The notes under the pieces: model-generated
Told to the model about the DNA's origin: nothing
The model's database searches: none
The model's input: only the letters and a program-made list of their open reading frames with translations
Part shown: piece by piece, positions 9,601 through 37,064 of the stretch
How positions within the stretch are numbered: position 1 is the first letter of the stretch
Layout: the number at the start of each line of letters is the position of its first letter
Origin: Undaria pinnatifida
Lineage: Eukaryota; Sar; Phaeophyceae; Laminariales; Alariaceae
Assembly: GCA_012845835.1 (NCBI GenBank)
Contig: JABAKD010000009.1
Coordinates: 8,986,330 to 9,050,329 of the forward strand
DNA length: 64,000 nt
Direction of reading: 5' to 3'
Position numbers and translations under genes: made by a program

Positions 9601-12600
9601 GTTTTTTTTAACGTGGGGAGAGGGAGAAGGAGAGAGAGGGTAGGGGGTGGTTGTGGCATCCCCCCCCTCGCCTCGATCTGAAGCGGTGGGGCGGGGCGAT
9701 GTTGAGGTTTAGCGCATCAGGTTTGAGTGGCGACGTCAGCGTAGTAAGCTTAAGCTTTGCAACTTTGCAGTGTGCTTCTGTGGGTGTTGCTGTTGGTAAT
9801 ACTGATCCTGCCGATGGCGATGGTGATGCTGTTCGTGCTGATTCCGACGCCAAAGGCTGATGCTCTTTGATGCTCCTGACGCTGCTGCTGTTGATTCCGA
9901 CACGAAAAGCTGATGGTGATGATCATGATATTATTGCTGCTACTGCTGCGCTCCTGCGGTTGCCATGCATGTACGGCTGTTGCCGTCGTCTGGGTGTGCA
10001 CAGGCAAGTTTTGGCCGTACCCTCGCGGGGGGGGGGGGGGTGACGGGGGGTGGCAGAAGGTCGCTTATTTTGCAGACCCCGAATAGATGTCCTTTTGGTC
10101 TTGTTTGTCTGTCGAAACAGCGACGCAATTTGCTCGAAAAGGGCCTCCGCGGGAAAAATGGAGCGATGCGTGTGGCTCTGTGGTGGTCCCCGCTCGCTCG
10201 AGGGTACGTTGATTGTTGGGTTTGCCGGGAGGTAGGGCCATAATATATAGCAGAGTTGTAGCAACAGCAGCAGCAGCTGCAGGTTGCTTGTTGATAACGT
10301 TAACTGCTGGGAGGCGGCGATATTGACAGGGGGGGGTGCTGGCGGAAAAGGGCGGGCGATTTTTTCAGTGTTGTGTTGTGCTGTTCCGAGGAAACTAAAC
10401 TTGTGTTGCACCTGGAGCACCCGTTTTTTTTTTTTTTAACTCGTGATTTGCCTGTTTTTGCTGGTTTTACGTATAGCTAGCTCCAGGACGCGTCGCGTGT
10501 ATATATATGGGGTATGTTGAGTAGATGGCGTGGAGCCATGTATGTGTACCCGGAAAGGTGGATTGTAGGTCAACGTCCGCACTTTAAGCTATTAAGAAGG
10601 TTCATGCAGGAGACGAGACGGTGTGGTAAGAAAAAGCCACATTGTTTTTCTTTTTTTTTTTGCCAGGGGTATCGTATCATAAACAAACCGGTGTTTAAAA
10701 ACATGCTTCTTGGAGTTTTTTGTATGGGTAACATAACGTCAACCGTCAACGTAAAGTCTTCTTCACTGAGGGTTCATTTATTTTCCGCTCGCCCGTACTA
10801 AGCACGACACGAGTAGTCCTATTTTGTTTCTTCGTGTCAGTCAAGGGCAGGATTTTTTTCGCGCATGCCCGAAAGCTGGTAGTAGGATGTTCTTGTGAGA
10901 TCCGGAGACGAGAGGCGTCTTTGAAAGGTACGGCGGTGGTCCCTCTATAGCGCCGGTGTGTGCCAGCCGGAAATAGCGCGGCGCATTCTAGCGGCAACCG
11001 GCAATACTCCGCTTACTACATACCACTACACTGGTTGTTCCCGTCTGGGTGCCAAGTGATTTCACAGGCACTCTCGCAGGCAATCGGTGCTACTCGAGAT
11101 GCGCTCTACGATAAAGGTGCTCCACCTTTTTTTTCTAACACTACCCCTCAATTTGGGAGCTTAAGACCTCTCCCAAACACCGATTTGGAAAAAAATAAAA
11201 CTGCCGCCGGACGAAAAATCCCACCGCCTAGGTACACACCGAGAATCATCGTGCAAAAAAAAAGTCGTGTCTCGGACCATGTTGGGTTAAGGATCCTCGT
11301 CATTCAGAGACCTTTCCAGACGAAAAGTTGAGCTACCTCTACCCTAGCATGCGTCTCAAAACTGCCTATTGTTAGTATTAGGCACGTATGGTGCGGTAAA
11401 GGCGCACAATTTTTTTTCCGAGGCTCCTAACCTATTTAGGATGTGTATATTCATATTAGTCCTTCTCCGGCAAAAACCAACTTTGAATAAACTGAAAGTG
11501 CAAACCCGGTGAACAAACCCATGTGGCCTACCTGGTAGGTATTTAATATAAATATTGTAACGACGTCAGCTGTGAGTTCGTTATACATCCCTTTAGGACT
11601 TTTTAGCTAGTTGCTGTTATGGCTTTTTCTCAGACAGCTGTCTTTTTTCAAGAAAGCGTTTTTTTTTTTACCGCGGCCGATAACTTCCGCCCTCAGGGCC
11701 CCGACGGCCACGCGCTCGCGGCGGTGCTTACGTGCGTGTCACGCCCGACGCTATCGGAGATGCCTCGCGGTCCTGCTCGCGGAGGTTGGCGAGCAATCCC
11801 CGAAAAAAAGTCCCAAAACGTTGACATAATTAATCACGGTTCACGTTTAAACTGATATCCCAGTTCGATATAGCTTGTCTCAACGAACAGCCTAGCAATA
11901 AGTTACGGTTACATACGTTGTGTCACGGAGGTAAGTTACAGGGATCGTCTCGTGGTATCACCCACGAGCAGTCCCATGGGTATGTACGAGTAGGCACTAT
12001 GCGAGGAGGTTTAGGTATTCGACTTCGAGCGGTTGTTACTGGGCTGTGGAGAGTTGGCCCACATGACTCTCTCCACCTTTCCCCCTGCATTCGTCTACCC
12101 CTTTCCGGGCCGACATAATAAAGACATCTTAAACTATCTTCTACACACTGCGTGTTGCAGTGCCTCGCTCACAGCCTAGTGTGGCTGTTGGGAGCTTATT
12201 CATCCATCGCATATCAGCGCTAATTGAACAATCCCCACCCATCCGCATCCAGCACAACCAGTGCTCATCACCTGCACACTGTTTTTGACGGCAGCGGTGC
12301 CCACACCGTAGTGCTGTGCGGCTTGCATACCCACCACGGTACACCCTCCCCTGCTGGCGAGTTAACTTCCTTATCCACTTCTGTTTCTCTCGTTTTTTCT
12401 TTCTTTCTTCCTTAACTTTTGTTTCCTCCCGGATCTTACAAAAAATATTCTAACAACATCAGCGGATTTGTACGGTGTTTGGTTTCCTTGGTGGCATGCG
12501 GTGTAGTCGGTGTCAGCCGCGAGACTCTAACGTATGTGCCAGTATGGGCCTGATACGTACGTACGTTGCCTTCCGATTTCACTTTTATATTTTGTGGCGG

Positions 12601-12890
12601 GTGTACAACTTGCTTCAGCGATGATATCATGTGTACGTGTACCATTTTTGGTAACTTTTATGTTTTCCGTGGGGACTTTTCCACTCCAGAATGACTAGAG
12701 CCTGTCCTGTAACCACGGACTTGATTATGCGAGTTAATGCGAGAACAACAACATACCGTCATAATTGCTCCTGTGCCCAATTGTTATTGCCCTAGCGGGC
12801 AAGCACGTGCTGAAACCCACAGCGGTGCGGTGTTAATCTCACGAATCCCCTCGGACAATATCGGAGTGCAGAATTGAGGAGAAGAGGAGG
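9601..12890. other. Intergenic region without recognised gene
   Basis: No gene can be supported. The stretch holds a MITE-like CTATAGCGCCGGT element (about 10929-11098). A segment near 11400-11530 (AGGCTCCTAACCT, then AAACTGAAAGTGCAA) resembles 2055-2105 and 52830-52870, so it is a dispersed repeat. Short homopolymers occur at 10027, 10423 and 10651. Confidence 0.5.
10929..11098. mobile_element. MITE-like element, CTATAG-CCGGT family
   Basis: Begins GGTCCCTCTATAGCGCCGGT and contains CAGCCGGAAATAGCG and TGGTTGTTCCCGTCTGG, all shared with the copy at 29740-29924. The right terminal repeat is decayed. Confidence 0.5.
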
Positions 12891-12897
12891 GGTGTGC

Positions 12898-13117
12898 CAA
12901 CCCGGCCATACTGTGGCGAAGGAGGTCGCGGACGGTAGAAAGAGCCTGCCCGAGCACGTTCTTTCCTCGCCACAAGTGGGGGTCATAGGCGTCGGGTCGT
13001 CCGCCCAGAGGCCAATGCCCCACACCTGGTCAAAAGGGCTGGCTTTAGCTAAAAGCTTGTTACCAGTGCCCAAAGGATGGTGTTTTATCTCGGGGTTTGC
13101 TGGCGAGGTTTTTGGGT
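12898..13117 (-). pseudogene. NADAR-domain (YbiA-like) fragment, frameshifted
   Basis: On the - strand one frame reads ANPEIKHHPLGTGNK and ASPFDQVWGIGLWADDP; the adjoining frame continues AYDPHLWRGKNVLGQALS, then TVRDLL. Together these are the C-terminal half of a NADAR domain: the ASP..D..WGIGL and W.G.N.LG..L..VR signatures of the YbiA/NADAR family of ADP-ribose-related N-glycosidases. The shift falls at a CCCG stretch near 12985 and is worth one base, so the copy is broken unless the base is a sequencing error. No N-terminal half was recognised upstream (13120-13470), and no intron with proper borders explains the shift. Likely a gene fragment or pseudogene. Confidence 0.6.
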
Positions 13118-14640
13118 ATTCTGCCTCCGACCCCAGCGTTTTCGCACTTGGTTATTTTCTTTCTTTTTTTTGTGCACAGTTCCCGTTTTCCCTTTTCTGT
13201 TCCCTCCAGTTTCATTCCCCTCGCTAATCTGCGGAATGTGATAGCTCTCGCGGCTGTCGATCCCGCCATTCGCTTCTGTAGCCCTTTTCCCGTCTTCCGT
13301 TCTTCGTTTGTGGTTTTCTGCTTTAGCATTTTTCCTGAGGCTTCGTAGCCTCGTAGGGTAGAGGTGTGGGAGTAGGTTTTGAAGAGCCGCATCTTCGAGT
13401 CATGTTCTAGACTGTGGAACCGGTGCTTCCCCGAATCTTCCATGTTTCTGCGTATGCGGCTCATCAGGGTGGGCTAGTGTTATGGCATTGCCCTGGAAGC
13501 CTAACAAAGCGTAATCTACATCTGGAAATTATATGAACCTTGGGTTTCAAATTCCTTTGAAGGCGTGTGCGTATATGGAAAAGGGGATGATGCTTTTGCT
13601 TCGCGGATTTGCACGCGTTCAGTTCTAATCCGTGGCTTGTGTGGGACTATTAATAATACAAGAGCTTATCTAATGCAAGTCATGACTGACCAACGTGAAA
13701 CCTGCATAGTAGAGAGACCTTCAAAGGGTCGCCTGTGTCTGTAACAGCCCCTCCTAGTCTTATTATACAATACGAAAACGATCCTTAAAAATAAAGCGAG
13801 CAACAACACAGCAACAAAGTAGATGGCACCACCCAGCCGGCGTCGGGGCAGCACCCAAACTGGGTTAGCGTAGTGGTCCCTCTATAGTACCTCTATAGTG
13901 CCTCTATAGTGCCGGTATTTCCGGCTGAACACAACCGGCACTATTCAGAATACTGCGGGTACAGGCATTGATATTTCCACTACTGCCGTGCCAATACCCT
14001 GAACAATGCGGACCGTGCACCCTCGGTGGGGTCTCATAGCGTGGTTCAAGCGCCTTTGGGTGGGAATTCCTACACGTAATGGACAAGGGCGATGCATTTG
14101 AAATGCGCTTGAGGCCCATAGGGAGAGAATTATTTCTAACGAAATGAATATCTACCCTGTCCCCTGTATATAGTCTATGGGGTTTCCGGTCAAACGGCGT
14201 TGTGGTTGGAAACAAATAGACGGCTTTAAGGCAAGTTTTATGGCTCCAAACATCCCTAACGGCACCGGCTTGGGGGAAAAGGGTGGTAAGGCAAATATTA
14301 AGGCGTGCCTTCAAGGCTAGGGTCGAAGGTAGATGTCTACGGTAAATGTCACCGTTGCGGCAAATCGTTCTGAAGCCACGCTGAACGGTGCGAGCAAAGC
14401 ATCCCGATTAATATCAACGCGCTCGTGCCAGGGGGGAAAAAAAGGGTGGGGATTTAGATCAATTTGGGGCTACCCCAGGCGATTGTATACAATGACAATT
14501 ATACAGCCACGCCAGCAGAGCAGCCAGCGCAAGCTGCTGGATTAATAGGGGATGTGTTCGAACTGCGGCGTTGGGGGCTGCACCGCACCACACGCGCACA
14601 GCGTGGTGATACTCATATACTACTGGCGCACAATCTTCCT
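13118..14640. other. Intergenic region, mostly featureless
   Basis: Apart from a partial CTATAG-CCGGT element at about 13866-13950 (three consecutive CCTCTATAGT motifs), no gene or clear repeat is seen. Confidence 0.45.
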
Positions 14641-14667
14641 AGATGGAAGGTAAGATCACCGTCGACT

Positions 14668-15170
14668 CTCCTGTGTTTTTGGCCACTTTTCATGTGGGTC
14701 TCAATCGGGTTATGATAACCCGGTCCAAAAGGGATGATAACCAACCCTTTAGGGACTGCACAACGAAAGAGTGTTGGAAAAAAAAGAAATGGTTTCGTAT
14801 TCAGCCACACGAAGCGAAGCCCCGGATGTTCTGCCCGCGTTCTCCAAAAATAATCCATTCCCTTTTCCAGCCTGCTTCTGTCCACATCAAACAAAACGTG
14901 CACAAGTGCTGATGTGGAGTGTCTTTCTCATAAGGTCGGCTCGCCTCTCTTTGTGTTTTTGGTCGCTTTTCGCGGGTTCCCAAACGGGCTAGGTCGCACA
15001 CAACCCTTTTGAGACTACGACTATAATAGGAAAGAGTGTTAAAAATAAGTAACCACTTCGGCTTCACCCGCAAGAGGCAGACCCGGATGCTAGCCCCGCG
15101 CCCCCCAACGAGAATGCATCCCCCCCCCCCCCCCCCCCCGCAATCGTCCACATCACACAACGTGGAAAAA
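14668..15170. repeat. Diverged tandem duplication, ~275 bp unit
   Basis: Segments 14668-14905 and 14940-15165 align along their length: CTCTTTGTGTTTTTGG, AACCCTTT..GA, GAAAGAGTGTT, CCCGGATG, CGTCCACATCA and AACGTG occur in the same order. The second unit has gained an 18 C run. Confidence 0.7.
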
Positions 15171-15712
15171 GAGATGCGCACAACACACCCCTTCTTGCCC
15201 CCTTCCGACACGCACGCACACAAAATATATCTCGCCGCGAGCGAGAAGCTTAAAACAAACCCGGGACTACAGGCGGTGGTGGTGTTAGGGACGGCGCTGC
15301 CCGTAGGAGGGGTTGCCAAAGCACGTCGCAAACCGTTTTTGCGCACACGCACGCGTTCAAGGGCGCTGCTCCGAACAGGCGCTGAAGACAAGGCCGGAAA
15401 TAGCACTAGCCGCCACCGCTGCTGCCGCCACTACCGCCTGAAAAAAACGCCGCAGGGCCTAACCAGTGTACACACAAGCACAGCACGCAACAGGACGCAC
15501 AGCACCCGACACACAACACGCGCGATTGGATCCTTGTCGCCGCATCCAATTCCCAAGCCTTTCGCGCAACAAAACAAATATAAAAAAAACACTGTTGGTG
15601 GTGCCAGCAGCTGTTGACCCCCCCCCTCCGCCATCCTCCTACCCCGCTCATGCCCCCATCGCTACCCCCATGCCCCCTGCAACCATCACCAACAACAAGC
15701 AAACAGTATAAG

Positions 15713-15973
15713 CAGGTATTTTCACGGGTCATGATCCGTCTCGCGGATCGGGTGAAGAGCTTTCCAAAAATATTGCGGGGCGAGTCGGGTCGGGTCAGGA
15801 GGTGTTCGAATATATCACGGGTCGGGCCGGATCGGATCGGATCGGATCGAATCGGGTCGGGTCGGGTCAGGATGTTTTCAAACATCATGGATCGAGTCGC
15901 GTCACCCTGACCCGACCCAGGTCACTCTGACACGACCCAACCCGCGAAGAATGACCCGGCCCGCGAAAAGTCC
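15713..15973. mobile_element. MITE-like element, TTTTCACGGGTC family, copy 1
   Basis: Inverted ends are CAGGTATTTTCACGGGTCA and GGCCCGCGAAAAGTCC. The interior is (GGGTC)/(GATCG)-rich, switching orientation in the middle, like copies at 32797-33044 and 60793-60985. Confidence 0.7.
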
Positions 15974-16514
15974 AGATGATAAGCTCTCCCAAAAACACAA
16001 CCGGAAGCCGTACCGTGCCGCACCGTGTCTCTCTCGCGTGCGTGTCTCATCAGCGGCTTTTTGGTGCGCGAAGCTCTCGCACGGGAATAAAACAAAACGG
16101 ACTGCACCGTCTCTTTGTTCTCAACCACTCGCGCGGTTTTGTGCATTTCATCAGCAGCGCCTTTTAGGCGCGCAACTACAATCAGCTCTCGTAAGGAGCA
16201 AAATAAACAGAAACGGACACCGTGTCATCTCTCTCGCGAGGTGCATGAGTCATCATCAGCCACTCTTTGGTGCGCGGAGCTCTGGCGAAGGGCAAAAAAA
16301 CAAAAACGGATGCCGTGCCGTCTCTCTCTTTCTCTTTCTCCCTCGTGTACCTGTGTCTCGTCAGCAGCACCATACTACCAACATAACCCGCAGCAACAAA
16401 AAATAACAAGCCCTCACAAAAGGGCGAAAACACCCAAGAAAAAACGGACAACGTGCCGGCTCCTTTTTATCCCTCTCGCATATCGTGTGCCTCGCGCCAG
16501 CGTCTTTTATCTCG

Positions 16515-31375
<14,861 letters not shown>

Positions 31376-32790
31376 CTGAGTAAAAAAAAAAAGACGGGCC
31401 ACGGAAAGGATTTAAGAGATATTTATCTCCTGAGTTGAGACTTCAACCCCAACTCTACCCCCTCTATTTAATACCAGGGAATGTATAATATGTGTCGCTC
31501 AACCAAACACGACTCCTATATGTCAATATTCGATACCGCTAAACAAACCCCAGAATATCGACGAGGTACGTTCAATCTTCCACGTATTTCGTACCAGTAC
31601 CTGGCACCTGGTGCATAGTTCGGCTGAAGGGACGCCATGGGCAAAACGCTTATGATCACGTAAGGGGTTGAGGGAGTTAAGGAGGGGGTTAATCGCGGTG
31701 CTCGTAGACGAGGAACAACGTTTCCGCACAAAGTGACCACGAAGAAAAAAATGAATGACAAAAGAGAAATCCTTAAAATCGTCCTTGCGGGTTTCTATCT
31801 CTGCGTTAGTAGTGTGTTGTGAGACTGCGCTTGGTTTGTCCTTTTCGGGACTACGTTGGAGTGTGTTCGTGGGATTGCGCTTGAAACTTATTTTCGTTGG
31901 AATTGCGCTTGGATTGCGCATTTGGTGGGTTGAGTTTGGATTGTGCTTGGGGCGATTGTGGGGGGTTTTGATTCTGGGACTGCCCGCCCAGCCCAGAAGC
32001 AGAAGGCCCCAGGTTCCTGCTGAGTGCCGATTACGGTATGCCGAGATATGAGGTGTCCTATATTTCGCTTCGCTCGTCTGTCTCTTAAGATTGTAGTTCG
32101 GATAATCGGACATCTACAAGTCGGGGGGCGCTCAACCGAGACATGTATTAGTGGCTACCGCGCCCTCATCGTACAGGGTGCTGCAGTGACATGCCGTGCC
32201 ATGCATGACATGTATCACGGAATTGTCGCACGTGATACGCATCTTTTGTCGGTGTTTGTATATATCAGCTTCATACAATAGGCCGGGGTTCAGGGGAGAA
32301 CTGACTACTTGTATGCACCAGGTATCAGCTAGAACCTAGCCTGAGGTATTGTTCGGCTTGTTTTCCTTTCTTGTGTGTATAAACACGTGTTGTATGCTAC
32401 CTGTTGACTTTTTGTGCCGGTTCATGGACGCGGGGCTAGATTGCTGCGGCATTGACTTAATCCCATATCGTGAAAATAACAGCACGAAGAACAAGCTGCA
32501 CGCAGCCGGACCAATGAAAGAATGATGCCACCCCTCTTCGTAAAGTATGGCATCCACATTTGGCCATCCGCAAGACAACAAGAACACGGGGAAAGCTCGT
32601 TCGAACGGAGGCACGGGAGGGGGGAGCTCCCAGAGGCACTGTCTGACGGAGTCAGTGAAACCTGGCGTCATTTCGCACAGACAAGTACGGTATACGTGTA
32701 TACCTGGGGCAGGCAGAGAGCACACCCAACGCGATGAAATTCAGGTCCTATTTTCTCCACAACCTGGGGGGGCATATTATACGCACACGA
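31376..32790. other. Region expected to hold 5' exon; none recognised
   Basis: The ArfGAP-PDZ gene needs at least one upstream exon ending in phase 2. Open frames here (for example 31523-32113 on - and 32336-32725 on -) show no ArfGAP-like N-terminus and no domain that I recognise. Confidence 0.4.
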
Positions 32791-32796
32791 AAAAAT

Positions 32797-33044
32797 CAGG
32801 GATTTTCACGGGTCAGGTCGAGTGAGGGTAATCCGTCCCGACCCGCAAGATTTGAAAATCTCCTGACCCGACCCGACCCGACCCGTCCCGTTCCGTGATA
32901 TTTCAAACACCGCCTGACCCGACCCGACCCGTCCCGACCCGTGATACTTCAAACACCTCCTGACCCGACCCCACTAGACTCGCGAGATTTTGACAACCTC
33001 GTGGCATGATCCGCGGGTCGGGTCATGACCCGTGAAAAGTCCTG
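32797..33044. mobile_element. MITE-like element, TTTTCACGGGTC family, best copy
   Basis: Near-perfect terminal inverted repeats CAGGGATTTTCACGGGTCA and TGACCCGTGAAAAGTCCTG bound a 248 bp element whose interior is built of CTGACCCGACCCGACCCG blocks separated by GATATTTCAAACACC. No open frame. Confidence 0.8.
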
Positions 33045-34900
33045 AAAAAAAACGACTTTGGGAAGATATCGTCGAGACCTTTCCATAGACGTGTCGCTCA
33101 ACATTTGCACTCTTCCCGCTGTCGGGGAAGACAGCTTTGGAATTCGTCCAATGGGGCGTGTGTGTTATCTTGGCGTGTTACAATTACGTCATACTGCACA
33201 CCAGCTGCGGCCACACACAGCAGCCGCACCTTAATGCCAGGTACGTATGATTGATCGAGTACATACAGCTGTAGTGACGGGCAGATGTTCCGTGGCCATG
33301 CTGGAGGTTCGTCGGACTCTCGGAGGCGACGGAAGACCGAGCGCTACGGACGTGCGGATATGTACACTCTATTGTACTGGTATCATTTACGTGCCCCGTG
33401 TACCCCGTGTACACAAAGTGCATCGCAGTTTCGCCGTGGGCACAAGAGTGCTATTGTTCGAGTGATCCTGCAAGAGTCTGACGCAAAGCGTACAGGGTAT
33501 AGGTCATTGGTGCACCAAAATCCAAAATCGCGATATACACCAGGTACCTGGTACGGCAGTAGTACTGGTACACTGTACGGCAGTAACGATACATCAAACG
33601 CCGAACTTTGGTGTGTTGCAGTTGACGGGAGTGGCTGCTCTATAGCCCGGACCCGTGGATCCGACTCGAAACATGGGAAAAAGAATCGGTGACAGAAAGC
33701 TTACTCACTGCTGAGAGTTGAGTTGGTCCAAATGCTAAAGCCACACTGCGTGCGTAGCAGACACTCGCGGGTACGTAGTACGTAGTGTAGGTACGGGGGC
33801 TACAACTCGTATACGACACTTGGAGTGAAAGGGACAAAGCAGTCGCTAACAGCTTTACTCGCGCCCCCTGCATATGTATACGTATAGTTGTAAAAAAAAA
33901 AACGGACACATCTCTTCGTGATCGCACCTCTATCCGAAACGTTGGGGGGGAGTGGGCACAATTCGACCGTTGGGGTCTCGTTGCCGGAGGTTTGGGCGCG
34001 ATCCGTGCAGTGTGTCGCGCGTGGCAAGCCTTTAAAAATTTTTGGGCCTTGGCAAATCCCGGGTTTCCGCAACATTCCCGGGGATGGTGTTTCCGCATCC
34101 CCCAGGGATTGGGTTTCCGCATCCCCTCGATAATTGAGTTTACGCATCCCTTTTGCGCAAACCCCAAAAAATATGTGCACATCATGCGCGCGTACCAGAC
34201 CCAGAGGTAAATATTCGGTCCCTGTTTTGCACTCTCATGAACACAGTCATGAGCACAGCCAACACGCAGAGAGCACAACGTTAAAAAACTGCCGCCCATC
34301 AACACCAGCAGGCAACACCGTGCGTGTGTGGCACATCCATTGGCACCGTTCTGCTGTGGCTTGTTGATTTTTGCGGGGCCTGCTTCGTATCTGTAATCGG
34401 TTACCTGTCTTTTGCTGCTCTTGTGGGCGGCATCGTCATTCTGGACGAAAATATTAGAACCAGTTGGATTCAAGACTTCTTCATTAATGGTTATTTTATT
34501 TCCGATCATCAATTTGTGCTTCTTCCCCCACGCGACCATGAGTAGACAACCGTGAAAATGCAGATGACACAAAAAAGGCTACAACCGTGCCCCGCAGCAC
34601 AAGCAACAGCAGGCAACATCATAATCATGCGCGTGTGGCATACCCCTATGTGATTGTGCTGCTGCTGCGTCTATGTGTTACAATACAACAGAGTAGAGCA
34701 GTATACGTATAGCAGCAAACCGATGCGTTGGTTCGGACTCGAACTTCCCTAGGCAAAGGAAATTCGTCTCCTCGAGGGGAAAATTTCGAATCGTACGACG
34801 ATCAAAACAATCCAGCGTGATTTGATTTTACTCTAAAAAGCAAACAGCAGTGGATACAGGATACAGGCGTTGATGCTCCACGAGAAAGGACTTCTCTGTC
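33045..34900. other. Intergenic region with local repeats
   Basis: Holds a 23-24 bp tandem repeat GGGTTTCCGCATCCCCCAGG (about 34070-34150, four units). It also holds a duplicated segment (34235-34365 and 34575-34670, both with CAGCAGGCAACA and GCGTGTGTGGCA/GCGCGTGTGGCA). No gene supported. Confidence 0.5.
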
Positions 34901-36012
34901 TCCGTTCCTCATTCCGTGCATTTTCTGCGACGAGGTGGTGAAGGGGATGATTGCCCATCCTGGCGTGGATCACTCGTCGTGGAGTTCAAAATCTGGCTCA
35001 ACAAGACAAGAAGAGTACCTATTCTGAAATGGCTGATTCCCATACGTATAAAAAACTAACAAAAGACAAAACCACGAGAAAGATCGCGCACGGAACAACT
35101 GCTGATTTTTTTGTTTGCCGGTTGATTATCCGGCTTTCGTCCATTCATTTTTTACCACGCACAATTTACTGCATACAAGGATCGGGCCGTCCTCCATACT
35201 AGTTGCGCAAAAGGACGTGACTAAGCGAAGGGGAAGGGAATGAACCGTATCATAAGGTTGAGGTGCTATATGTATTTGAAAAAACGTACATATGCCATTG
35301 AGAATTGTGGGTTTTGTCGGGAGTGGTTTTGCGCACAGGCATGTGAAGGTAGGTAAGTAGGTGTTGGTGCACTGTATAGTAGAGGAATTGGAAAGACGAA
35401 ACAAAACGGAAATAAGGAGGTTGTGTATATATAGTAGGGAGAACTGTGGTGTTGTGGATAGGCGAGAAATGGACGGAAAGAAAATGGAAAGAAAACCGTG
35501 GTTGAAACAAAAATAAACCGTAGACGAAACGTAATATATGTAAGGAAAGCTCAATTGGCAAAGGTAGTAGCCAGACTTTAGCTGAATCCAGAGAAGGATT
35601 TGGACGGCATGACATGCGCCGCGAGCGCTGAAGGGTGGGAGACGAATTCCGTTTGTCTATAAAGTAGAAAAATCCTGACGCAACTAACTGCAGCAAAAGA
35701 ACACAACGCAAATTAGAGCACTCATCACACCAAGTCCTTGACACCAAGTACGCGAAAAATGATGCAAAACCCACGCCGCAAGTCACACCATTCATCTAAC
35801 ATATATGCTCGCTTTTGATCAAAACCAGGCCCCCACGTCATTCAAAACTCCGCCCCCCCCCCTCACCGGTTATTCGGCTTACAAGATTCACTTGATAAAA
35901 GGATACATTTCCCTCCACAGCTGTCAGATTTTGTTCCCCTCAGAAACGGGTTTTATAGTTTCAGCGCACAGACTGACTAAAATCACCCTGTTGACCCTGA
36001 TAGCTACACTGT
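34901..36012. other. Intergenic stretch, nothing recognised
   Basis: No gene, RNA or clear repeat seen; several short open frames lack any recognisable domain or splice context. Confidence 0.45.
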
Positions 36013-36165
36013 AGTTGTAAGGGGAGTCGCCGACCTATATCCTTAATGAGGACACACAACTCGTAATGCGCGCGATCGGAGTATCACACACAGCTTGCAA
36101 AGATGAGTTTCGACGAAATCTTCGATCTCACGGCTGGAGTGTATTTTCATTTTTTATAATATATA
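36013..36165 (+). repeat. Dispersed repeat, CTTGCAAAGATGAG family, best copy
   Basis: Runs from GGGGAGTCGCCGACCTATAT through GCGATCGGAGTATCACAC, AGCTTGCAAAGATGAGTTTC and TCTCACGGCTGGAGTGTATT. The copy at 63045-63210 is its inverse over about 150 bp, so the pair is recent relative to other members. Confidence 0.85.
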
Positions 36166-36900
36166 GCAGCAGCAGCGGCTGTGGCACAGAGGCGGCCGAT
36201 GGCCCATCGACGAATTGCGGAACAGCAGCAGTAGTAGTGTCTACGGCAACAACCGTCTGGCAAGGGAAGGGGGGCACACACACTGGCTCGGCGAGCTCAA
36301 GACCACAGACAGCCGATTTTTTATTTTTTTAGAAACTTACTCACAGGAGACATCAACAGCGGCAGCAGCAGCAGCAGCTATACAAATACACAAAAAAACA
36401 TGGCTTTATAAAAAATGTGAAAATCGTCATCTGTGAGTACGACCGATTGAATGGTTGCAACTCAACTTTGCAAGGTGCGTAGTACATGGTTATGAAAAAA
36501 GAACACAAAAAAAGGCGGAAAATAGATCCACCAGACATCTGGCTATCTACGCAGCTATGGCATGTAAAGAAACCTATAGGGCTCAGGATGGGAAACATGA
36601 GAATCGTGAAAAATCCACGCACAGCATAGATCAGCACAACGAACACAGCATACTTTAGAAATATGCATAGAAGAGAGTAAGAGCAGCACCAGCAGCAGCA
36701 ACACAGCAGCAGCGGCGGCGGCGGCGGCGGTGGCGGACGCAGAGGCGGGCGATAGCCCAGCAAGGAATTGCGGCACAGCAGCAGTAGTGTCTACAGCAGT
36801 GCCATCCGGCAGGAGGAGGAGCACACACAACACTGGCACTAGTCTGGCGAGGCGAGGTCGTGACCACAGAAAGCCGGTTTTTTACTTTTAGAAACAAACG
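36164..36900. repeat. Direct duplication with CAG expansions
   Basis: 36164-36340 and 36664-36897 share GCGGCACAGCAGCAGTAG-, GTGTCTAC-, CACACACACTGGC- and GACCACAGA.AGCCG-like blocks in order. CAG/GGC runs have expanded differently in each, and a CAGCAGCCGCAG tract follows at 36910-36985. Confidence 0.75.
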
Positions 36901-37064
36901 CTGTAGTCACCAGCACCAGCAGCAGCCGCAGCAGCAGCAGCCGCAGCAGCAGCAGCCGCAGCAGCAGCAGCAGCAGCCGCACTACCACCGCAGTACAACA
37001 GCAGAGGAGCAGTACGTGCCGACCAATCCACAACGGCAGCACAGCAGTACGGCAGGAGCTGGGT

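Noticed and set aside
31523..32113. 196-codon - strand ORF as the missing N-terminal ArfGAP exon
   Set aside because: Composition is unlike the gene's other exons, no ArfGAP N-terminal helix is seen and no phase-2 donor in a fitting place was found.
33640..34572. 310-codon - strand ORF
   Set aside because: Overlaps a 23 bp tandem repeat and a duplicated segment, shows no recognisable domain or secondary-structure pattern, and has no splice partners; long by chance is plausible.
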